Assembly: GCA_946533395.1 (NCBI GenBank)
Contig: CAMNBU010000008.1
Coordinates: forward strand, 16,724-80,723
Source of the DNA: UBA4292 sp002395865
Lineage (GTDB): Bacteria > Bacillota > Clostridia > Lachnospirales > Lachnospiraceae
Length of the DNA stretch: 64,000 nucleotides
Direction of reading: 5' to 3'
The notes beneath the pieces were generated by a model. That model saw only the letters and a list, made by a program, of their open reading frames with translations, had not been told where the DNA came from and searched no databases. Shown piece by piece: positions 58,152-64,000 of the stretch. A program made the position numbers and the translations under genes. Position 1 is the first letter of the stretch, and the number at the start of each line of letters is the position of its first letter.

Positions 58152-59210
58152 ATGTATAGAAAAGGGATAATTATAGTTCTTGGGTTGACGTTGTTTGTAA
58201 CAGGTTGCAGTGCATCAAGCTATAATATGATAGCATCACAGGTGGGGAGAGCTCAAGAGAATACTGTTACAAGTGTAGATAATGACAGCGCAGGTATTAC
58301 AGAAAAAGAATTGGTACCATCAATGTATGCCGATACTGATATAAATAAAACCAGATCGGAGAATAACTTAGATTGGTTGTTTGCTAATACAGAGGACGTT
58401 GACATAACAGACTGGAAAAGCGTATTTAAGGAGGATATGGATAATTTGGCTACTTTTGCTATTCTTAATGGAGGAATAGCCAAGGGCTTTGATTATACAT
58501 ATCTTCCAGTATACAGTACTGATGGTCGAGTAATTGCGGTATATGGGATTATTAAGGAGTATGATAGGCCATATTATGCATTGTTGGAAGTTGGCATGAG
58601 TAAGCCGGATGAGTATCGTGGTTATGTTCAGGCATCCAGAACGTCCAATGGTTCGTCAAAATTGATTGCGTTGATTGAAAGTGGAACTCCTTTCTTTCTG
58701 GTATACACTTCGGGTAGCATAGTCGGCATTACCGAAGAATCAAGGTATAGAATCGAAGGTGTAGAACAGGAAGAGTATAATATACCGGAGGATCTAAAAG
58801 TAAAAAGGTTGAATGAATATGAAGAAATAAAATATGTTCTGGATAGCTCTTCAAATTATCCGCTTCATTATAGTGTGGATTATCATATTGAGAAAATAGA
58901 ATACTATGAGAATAACACATACCAAGTTACAATAACTGCGAACGCTGTTGACGAAATAATAGAAAATGCCGGAACATGGGCTGTGTATGACTCATTAGGA
59001 AATGAATTAGCTATAGCCTTTCCAGATATTCTTAAAAGAAGTGTATTTATAGACAAGCAAGAATATGGTTCTGTTATAATACCATTGCTATTTGCAAAGA
59101 AACCTGATACGGGGACATATAAGCTGGTTAATACTGTAAGTGAACAAGATAAAAGAGTACTGGTGTTTTCTGTTCGTGAGGATGGGGGCATACAGTGTTG
59201 CGACGAATAA
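58152..59210 (+). CDS. Lipoprotein of unknown function
   Basis: A 352-residue lipoprotein with lipobox FVTGC near residue 19, a low-complexity linker, and a globular part of about 290 residues with no recognised family. It follows the C39-like gene by 32 bases, with GAGGAGG before the ATG, and shares its AT-rich codon use, so the two are probably co-transcribed and act at the cell surface. The right-hand terminator repeat follows 14 bases after its stop. Confidence 0.8.
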   Translation: MYRKGIIIVLGLTLFVTGCSASSYNMIASQVGRAQENTVTSVDNDSAGITEKELVPSMYADTDINKTRSENNLDWLFANTEDVDITDWKSVFKEDMDNLATFAILNGGIAKGFDYTYLPVYSTDGRVIAVYGIIKEYDRPYYALLEVGMSKPDEYRGYVQASRTSNGSSKLIALIESGTPFFLVYTSGSIVGITEESRYRIEGVEQEEYNIPEDLKVKRLNEYEEIKYVLDSSSNYPLHYSVDYHIEKIEYYENNTYQVTITANAVDEIIENAGTWAVYDSLGNELAIAFPDILKRSVFIDKQEYGSVIIPLLFAKKPDTGTYKLVNTVSEQDKRVLVFSVREDGGIQCCDE

Positions 59211-59223
59211 TAAAGTAATACCC

Positions 59224-59253
59224 TAAAAATCGCTGTCGCGATCTGCGGCAGCT
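59224..59253 (+). repeat. Right copy of the 30-bp direct repeat, also an intrinsic terminator
   Basis: 28 of 30 bases identical to 52154-52183; stem GCTGTCGC/GCGGCAGC followed by TCTTTTTAT. It closes the AT-rich cassette; normal chromosomal composition resumes after it. Confidence 0.85.
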
Positions 59254-59291
59254 CTTTTTATGCCATTTACCGAATGTTTTTAAGATTCTTC

Positions 59292-59325
59292 TTGATATTT
59301 GCCTCTTTTGATAATAAAATATAAT
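59292..59325 (+). promoter_or_regulatory. Sigma-A promoter of comEA
   Basis: TTGATA (59292-59297), 17-bp spacer, TAAAAT (59315-59320), with TATAAT (59320-59325) overlapping. A 6-bp hairpin CTCCGG/CCGGAG (59344-59359) lies in the leader. Confidence 0.72.
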
Positions 59326-59373
59326 CGGTATGACGGCCTGAAGCTCCGGGTGTCCGGAGGTTCGGGAGGAATT

Positions 59374-59937
59374 ATGAAAAGATGGTTTTTGATCGCGGCG
59401 CTTCTTCTTTGCGGGTGCGCGGGGGAGGAGAGATCGTTTAACGTGGAGGCCACGCAGGGGAGTGCTTCGGAGCGTTACACCGAGGAGGCGTCCACGCAGG
59501 CGCAGGTCTCGTACGGCTCGCAGATATATGTGTATGTCTGCGGAGAGGTGGTGAGCCCCGGTGTGTACACCGTTGCCCCCGGCACGAGGGTCTACGAGGT
59601 GCTCGAGATGGCGGGCGGAGTCACGGAAAATGCCGCAGTGGGTGCGGTGAACCTTGTAAACATACTTGAGGACGGCCAGAAGCTCTATTTCCCTTCAAAT
59701 GAGGAGTATGAGGCCGGCTGGAGTGAGGAGACCGAGGGGACTGCGCTCATCAATATCAACACCGCCTCGAAGGAGGAGCTGATGAAGCTCGCGGGTATCG
59801 GGGAGGCGAAGGCGCTCGCGATTATCGCCTACAGGCAGAAGAACGGCGCATTTACATGCACAGAGGATATCATGAAGGTGAGCGGCATCAAGGAGGCTGC
59901 GTACAGTCTCATAAAGGACCGCATCACGGTGAATTAG
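59374..59937 (+). CDS. comEA: ComEA-like DNA-binding competence protein
   Basis: Surface DNA receptor for transformation. The 187-residue protein has a lipobox-like signal (LLLCGCAG), a Thr/Ser/Glu linker, an SLBB domain (YVYVCGEVVSPGVYTVAPG, about residues 55-120), and a C-terminal double helix-hairpin-helix (INTASKEELMKLAGIGEAKA). Typical ComEA uses an N-terminal helix as anchor; here a lipid anchor is possible. The start follows GGGAGGA. The response regulator gene begins eight bases after its stop; comEC lies three genes later. Confidence 0.92.
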   Translation: MKRWFLIAALLLCGCAGEERSFNVEATQGSASERYTEEASTQAQVSYGSQIYVYVCGEVVSPGVYTVAPGTRVYEVLEMAGGVTENAAVGAVNLVNILEDGQKLYFPSNEEYEAGWSEETEGTALININTASKEELMKLAGIGEAKALAIIAYRQKNGAFTCTEDIMKVSGIKEAAYSLIKDRITVN

Positions 59938-59945
59938 GAGAAGCT

Positions 59946-60626
59946 ATGTCAAAGGTATTGGTCGTAGACGACGAAAAGCTTATAGTGAAGGGTCTCAAGT
60001 ATGCGCTTGAGCAGGAGAACATGGTGGTCGATGCCGCGTATGACGGCTTAGAGGCCGTGGAGATGGCTAAAAACGGTGATTACAACATGATTCTTCTGGA
60101 TGTGATGCTTCCGGGGCTGGACGGCTTCGGCGTGCTCCAGCAGATAAGAGGCTTTTCAAATGTCCCTGTCATCATGCTCACCGCCAAGGGCGATGACATG
60201 GATAAGATACTCGGGCTGGAGTATGGCGCGGATGATTACATAACCAAGCCCTTCAATGTTCTCGAGGTCAGGGCCAGAATAAAGGCCATCATGCGCAGAG
60301 CGAAGGCCGGAGAGGGCAACGCGAAGAATGAGATCGTTGCGGGCAATATCAGGCTGGATCTGGACGGAAGACGCGTATTTATCGAGGGCAGGGAGGTGAA
60401 TCCCACCGCGAAGGAGTTCGATCTTTTAGAGCTTCTGGTCACCAACCCCAACAAGGTCTACAGCCGCGAGAACCTGCTGCAACTGGTGTGGGGGTACGAA
60501 TTCCCGGGAGACTTAAGGACCGTGGACGTACATATCAGAAGGCTAAGGGAGAAGATCGAGCCGGATCCGAAGGAGCCCAAGTATGTGCTCACGAAGTGGG
60601 GCATAGGCTATTATTTCGGACGATAG
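59946..60626 (+). CDS. OmpR-family response regulator
   Basis: A 226-residue response regulator. The receiver has the acidic pair VVDDEK, the phospho-acceptor Asp52 in LLDVMLPGLDGF, the Thr in MLTAKGDD and Lys in DYITKPF. The winged-helix DNA-binding domain covers about residues 128-226 (TAKEFDLLELLVTNPNKVYS, VDVHIRRLREKIE). AGGAGAAG precedes the ATG at 59946. Its histidine kinase follows 24 bases later. PhoP/WalR-like in sequence; the stimulus is not known. Confidence 0.95.
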   Translation: MSKVLVVDDEKLIVKGLKYALEQENMVVDAAYDGLEAVEMAKNGDYNMILLDVMLPGLDGFGVLQQIRGFSNVPVIMLTAKGDDMDKILGLEYGADDYITKPFNVLEVRARIKAIMRRAKAGEGNAKNEIVAGNIRLDLDGRRVFIEGREVNPTAKEFDLLELLVTNPNKVYSRENLLQLVWGYEFPGDLRTVDVHIRRLREKIEPDPKEPKYVLTKWGIGYYFGR

Positions 60627-60650
60627 TAAAGCAATACCGGAGGTGCGGAC

Positions 60651-62072
60651 TTGAAACATCTGTTTTTTAAAAAGAATATCAGTCTGCGCCTCATCATTTT
60701 TCTGATGATCGCGCTCGTGGCGGTCGCTTCCGCTATCGTAGCAGTGACCGCCGCTTATTATGACAGCAGGGCTGCCATGATAAGGCAGAGAGAGTCATCC
60801 ATGAAGAACCAGGCGGCAGTCATGGGCAACAAGCTGCTGGGTTCGGGATATTTCCTGCCGCAGTCGTCAAATGAACATATCAATCTGCAGCTGGCGCAGA
60901 TGGCTTCCGATTTCGACGGACGCGTGATGGTCATCGACTCGTCGTTTCTGGTGCTCTATGATACTGCCGGACTTCATACGGGAAGCTTTCTTCTGGACGA
61001 GAAGGTCCTCGATTCCTTTTCAAAGGGCACCGGGGTGGAGTATTCATCCGAATCGTCCTCCTTCGAGCTGATCATGCCTGTCGTCAGCAAGAACTCGAAG
61101 ACCCCGGTCGGTGTACTCATTCTCTCGGGCGGTTCCACGGTGATGGAGGATCAGCTGGAGATATTAAAGGACAGGATGGTGCTTCTGGGCATTATCATAT
61201 CTGTTGCCGTGCTTCTCATCTCGGTGATAACTGCGATCATGATAGCCAAGCCGATAAGGCATATGAAGGATTCCATTGATCAGGTAAGGACCGGTGACAA
61301 TGAGACCGTGGCGAACACGGGATACCGCGAGACTGACGAGATAGTGGAGTCGTTCAATGACGCCGTGACGAAGCTGAAGAACGCGGACGAATCCAGGCAG
61401 GAGTTTGTGTCGAACGTCTCGCACGAGCTCAAGACCCCCATCACGTCCATGAAGATACTCGCCGACTCGCTCATGAGCATGGGCGAGGCTCCCGTGGAAC
61501 TCTACAGGGAGTTCATGCAGGATATTTCGCTGGAGCTGGACCGCGAGGCTAAGATAATCAATGACCTTCTGACCCTGGTCAGGATGGATAAGGCTACAGG
61601 TGCCCTGAATATCGTTCAGACGAATATAAATGAGCTTATCCAGTCGGTGCTGCACAGGCTTCAGCCCATAGCGGGGCAGAGAAAGATAGAACTGGTATTT
61701 GAGGAGTTTAGAACCGTCGTCAGCGACGCGGACGAGACGAAGCTCTCGCTTGCGATAACGAATCTGGTGGAGAACGCCATAAAGTACAACATCGACGGCG
61801 GCTTCGTGCACGTATCTCTCAATTCAGACCACAGATACATGTATATCAAGGTGCAGGATTCGGGTGTGGGTATTCCCGAGGACGAGCAGGAGCATATCTT
61901 CGACAGGTTCTACAGGGTGGATAAGGCCAGAAGCAGGCAGACGGGAGGTACCGGTCTGGGACTGTCCATCGCGAAGAGCGTCATACAGATGCACAAGGGC
62001 GCGATCCGCGTCCACAGCCGTGTGGGAGAGGGTACCACATTTTCAGTCAGAATACCTCTGAAGATCATATAG
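60651..62072 (+). CDS. Membrane sensor histidine kinase
   Basis: A 473-residue sensor kinase, partner of the preceding regulator. One helix near residues 12-32, an extracytoplasmic sensor of about 140 residues, a second helix (about 178-200) and HAMP, then HisKA with His258 in SHELKTPITS, and a complete ATPase domain (NLVENAIKYN, GVGIPEDEQEHIF, GGTGLGLSIAKS). The start is TTG with GGAGG upstream. WalK/PhoR-like. Confidence 0.95.
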   Translation: MKHLFFKKNISLRLIIFLMIALVAVASAIVAVTAAYYDSRAAMIRQRESSMKNQAAVMGNKLLGSGYFLPQSSNEHINLQLAQMASDFDGRVMVIDSSFLVLYDTAGLHTGSFLLDEKVLDSFSKGTGVEYSSESSSFELIMPVVSKNSKTPVGVLILSGGSTVMEDQLEILKDRMVLLGIIISVAVLLISVITAIMIAKPIRHMKDSIDQVRTGDNETVANTGYRETDEIVESFNDAVTKLKNADESRQEFVSNVSHELKTPITSMKILADSLMSMGEAPVELYREFMQDISLELDREAKIINDLLTLVRMDKATGALNIVQTNINELIQSVLHRLQPIAGQRKIELVFEEFRTVVSDADETKLSLAITNLVENAIKYNIDGGFVHVSLNSDHRYMYIKVQDSGVGIPEDEQEHIFDRFYRVDKARSRQTGGTGLGLSIAKSVIQMHKGAIRVHSRVGEGTTFSVRIPLKII

Positions 62073-62081
62073 GGGGTATAT

Positions 62082-62975
62082 ATGAATAGAAGAATAATTT
62101 TCTTTATATCTTGCCTGCTGCTTTGCGCCTGCGCGAAGAGCGAGCCCGAGGTCGAGAGCTCCGTCCCTCTGGCGGAGGGGCAGATCATGGCATACAGGAT
62201 AGAGCCGGGGTCTAACAGGCTTGAAGCATTCGCGGTTTCGACTGATGAAACGCAGGATCAGGTGACACAGCTTTTTGATATAGTGAAAAAGGAGTGCGCC
62301 GGCACCGTTCATCCGGAGATAGAGCTGATAGGGTATGATCTCGACAAGGACGGCACCCTGGCTATGAACTTCACGGGTGAGTACGCACAGATTCCTCCCG
62401 AGAAGGAGGTCCTGATACGAGCAGCCATAGTGTCGACCATGATGTCGGTTCAGGGTGTCAAGGGAGTGACTTTTTTCGTCGACGACGCGCCGCTTCTGTC
62501 GGGCTCCGGAAGGCAGACCGGGGTGATGACTGCGGACAGCTTCTCCACCTGCCTGCAAAAGGGTGTGAGGACTGCGGAAGTGACACTGTATTTCGCTACG
62601 CCCGAGGGAGATATGCTGTGCTCGGAGAAGAGGACTGTGGCATACTCCGATGAGCTTGAGAGCGCCATAGTGGCACAGATCATAAATGGACCGGAGTCGG
62701 ATGATAAAAGAGCCGTGTGCGATAAGACGCTCAAGCCTTCTCAGGTCTATGTGAATGACGGTGTCTGCTACATATGCTTCGACAAGACATTTCTGGGCAT
62801 GAAGCAGGAGGTTGCAGCGAATGTGACGATATATTCGTTTGTGAACACGCTGACAGGACTTGGGAACATAAGCCGTGTGCAGTTTCTTATAGATTCCGTT
62901 GCGGAGCCTTCGTTCGGGGGCATCTCGTTAACTTCACCGCTTACGTCTCAGCTGGATTACATATCCGACAACTGA
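62082..62975 (+). CDS. GerMN-domain lipoprotein
   Basis: A 297-residue lipoprotein with lipobox LLLCAC near residue 17 and two GerMN-type domains: about residues 30-140 and 155-290 (ITLYFATPEGD-like VTLYFATPEGDMLCSEKR; the end QVQFLIDSV-like SRVQFLIDSVAE). GerM-like proteins act in spore germination or sporulation peptidoglycan; others accompany two-component systems, as LpqB does in Actinobacteria. It follows the kinase by nine bases, so it may adjust the kinase from the outer face (inference). Confidence 0.88.
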   Translation: MNRRIIFFISCLLLCACAKSEPEVESSVPLAEGQIMAYRIEPGSNRLEAFAVSTDETQDQVTQLFDIVKKECAGTVHPEIELIGYDLDKDGTLAMNFTGEYAQIPPEKEVLIRAAIVSTMMSVQGVKGVTFFVDDAPLLSGSGRQTGVMTADSFSTCLQKGVRTAEVTLYFATPEGDMLCSEKRTVAYSDELESAIVAQIINGPESDDKRAVCDKTLKPSQVYVNDGVCYICFDKTFLGMKQEVAANVTIYSFVNTLTGLGNISRVQFLIDSVAEPSFGGISLTSPLTSQLDYISDN

Positions 62976-62997
62976 TCATTAATACGATTTAAATAAT

Positions 62998-64000
62998 ATG
63001 AAAAGAAGACCGATGCTGCTATTGCTTTTTGCGGCTGTCTCCGCGTGGACAGCCCTTATGGCCGGTGAATACCGGAATATGATTCTTGCGGCATCCTTCA
63101 TCCTCTGCTGTTCACTGGCAGTGAAACTGTTCACCGACAGGGCGTTCTCCGGAATGCTCCTGCCGGTTTTTTTATTGGTGTTCTTTGCCGCATTTTCCGC
63201 GAGGATCGACAGCGAGAACGCGCTGGAGAAGGCGGCCGGGGAGATGGCCGGAGAGGACAGGGTATTATACGGAACGGTCACGGATGTGAGCTCAAACAAG
63301 ATGACCGTAAGAGTGACATGCGGGGGCGTGAGCATAGGCGGAGTAATGATCTATTCCGAGGAGGCATCAGGGGATATCTGCCCGGGGTGCGGCGTGGAGA
63401 TAGCGGGAGATCTGGTCGTGATGCAGCCGGCCACGAACCCGGGTCAGTTCGACGAGAGGGAGCATTACAGGGCGAAGGAGATATATTCCAAGATGTTTTC
63501 TCCACAGATAAGTGTGATAAGCCCGGGAGGCGGCATCCTTAAGGCCGCGTATACTGTCAGGCGGTTTTTGGAGGAGGCCGTCAGGGCGGTGTCGTCCGAG
63601 GAAGAGGAGGGCGTATTTCTGGCACTCATCACAGGGCAGCGCTCGGAGATAGACGAGAGGATACGCGATCTTTTCTCTGACGGTGGCATAGCGCACATTC
63701 TGGCGATATCCGGACTGCATATATCCTTTTTTGGCATGATGCTGTTTGCTCTGCTTCGAAAAGGAGGCGCTTCATATACCGTCGCGGGGCTCATCAGCTG
63801 TTTTCTGGTCGCTTTCTACACGCTGCTCACGGGGGCGCCGGTGTCGGCTCTTCGAGCCTGTGTGATGTTTACCATAAGCGTTTTCGCGGCTGTTTTCGGC
63901 AGAAGCTACGACATGATAAGCGCCATGAGCCTGTCGTGGATAATCATTGCGCTCCTGTACCCGTACTCGCTCCTGGGCGCGGGCTTTCTGTTCAGCTTCG
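62998..64000 (+). CDS. comEC: ComEC/Rec2 DNA-uptake channel, 5' part
   Basis: Polytopic channel that takes single-stranded DNA across the membrane. The 334 residues visible start MKRRPMLLLLFAAVSAWTAL with two helices, then the soluble DUF4131/OB-like part (GTVTDVSSNKMTVRV, NPGQFDEREHYRA) and the hallmark GGIAHILAISGLHISFFG, after which the competence-domain helices begin (YTLLTGAPVSALRACVM). The gene runs off the right edge and no stop is seen in the window. The ribosome site is weak. Together with comEA it indicates a DNA-uptake machine. Confidence 0.93.
   Translation, partial: MKRRPMLLLLFAAVSAWTALMAGEYRNMILAASFILCCSLAVKLFTDRAFSGMLLPVFLLVFFAAFSARIDSENALEKAAGEMAGEDRVLYGTVTDVSSNKMTVRVTCGGVSIGGVMIYSEEASGDICPGCGVEIAGDLVVMQPATNPGQFDEREHYRAKEIYSKMFSPQISVISPGGGILKAAYTVRRFLEEAVRAVSSEEEEGVFLALITGQRSEIDERIRDLFSDGGIAHILAISGLHISFFGMMLFALLRKGGASYTVAGLISCFLVAFYTLLTGAPVSALRACVMFTISVFAAVFGRSYDMISAMSLSWIIIALLYPYSLLGAGFLFSF

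Noticed and set aside
1..64000. CRISPR arrays, tRNA or rRNA genes, transposases, integrases, replication origins
   Set aside because: None could be found by reading either strand; the repeats seen are short and listed separately.

Overview
The window looks like chromosomal DNA of an anaerobic, low-to-mid GC Gram-positive bacterium of the class Clostridia, most likely a Lachnospiraceae member (inference). The evidence is a complete six-gene Rnf complex in the order C-D-G-E-A-B, an L-box lysine riboswitch on dapA-dapB, AGGAGG-type ribosome sites, sigma-A promoters with 17-bp spacers, GerMN and CotH-type lipoproteins, LytTR-DUF3021 regulation and type III pantothenate kinase. Most of the window uses G/C-ending codons; 52.2-53.6 kb and 57.1-59.2 kb are clearly AT-rich.

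Layout. 0-1.6 kb (minus): a TagD-like cytidylyltransferase, cut by the edge, and a class V aminotransferase. 1.6-3.6 kb: lysine riboswitch, dapA, dapB. 3.6-9.7 kb: acyltransferase with a zinc ribbon, YfcC-like transporter, MacB/FtsX-type ABC pair, and a DUF1294 gene broken by an in-frame TGA. 9.8-13.1 kb: HtrA protease, then ilvN-ilvC. 13.1-16.6 kb: two metallophosphoesterases around a LysR regulator. 16.7-21.4 kb: ABC transporter, LytTR-DUF3021 pair, two esterase/hydrolase genes and a YjbR-MGMT fusion, meeting a CotH lipoprotein gene on the other strand with no gap. 23.2-28.3 kb: rnfCDGEAB. 28.3-34.8 kb: carB, a NUDIX hydrolase and an EAL protein with a C-terminal beta-solenoid. 34.8-41.7 kb: DUF2520-panB-panC-panD-coaBC-coaX, a near-complete route to 4'-phosphopantetheine, plus an AAA/PD-(D/E)XK gene. 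41.7-43.2 kb (minus): PurF homologue without its glutaminase cysteine. 43.3-52.2 kb: heterodimeric ABC exporter, membrane protein with XRE regulator, and a NatA/NatB-like ABC system. 52.2-59.2 kb: an AT-rich mosaic cassette. 59.3-64 kb: comEA, a two-component system, a GerMN lipoprotein and the start of comEC.

The strongest candidate for an undescribed system is the 52.2-59.2 kb cassette. It encodes a membrane anti-sigma-like protein, an ECF sigma factor, a small secreted cysteine-containing protein, two FtsX-like permeases, their ATPase, a secreted protein that looks like a C39-type peptidase lacking its catalytic residues, and a lipoprotein. It is bracketed by two 30-bp direct repeats (28 of 30 identical) that are themselves intrinsic-terminator stems, which suggests insertion by recombination between terminators.

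Other points deserving a second look are the EAL-solenoid fusion, the cysteine-less PurF, the CotH frame that runs antisense through the whole MGMT domain, the broken DUF1294 gene, and three 21/22-bp-spaced ACC repeats that may be LytTR operators. All family assignments were made by reading motifs; no database search was run.
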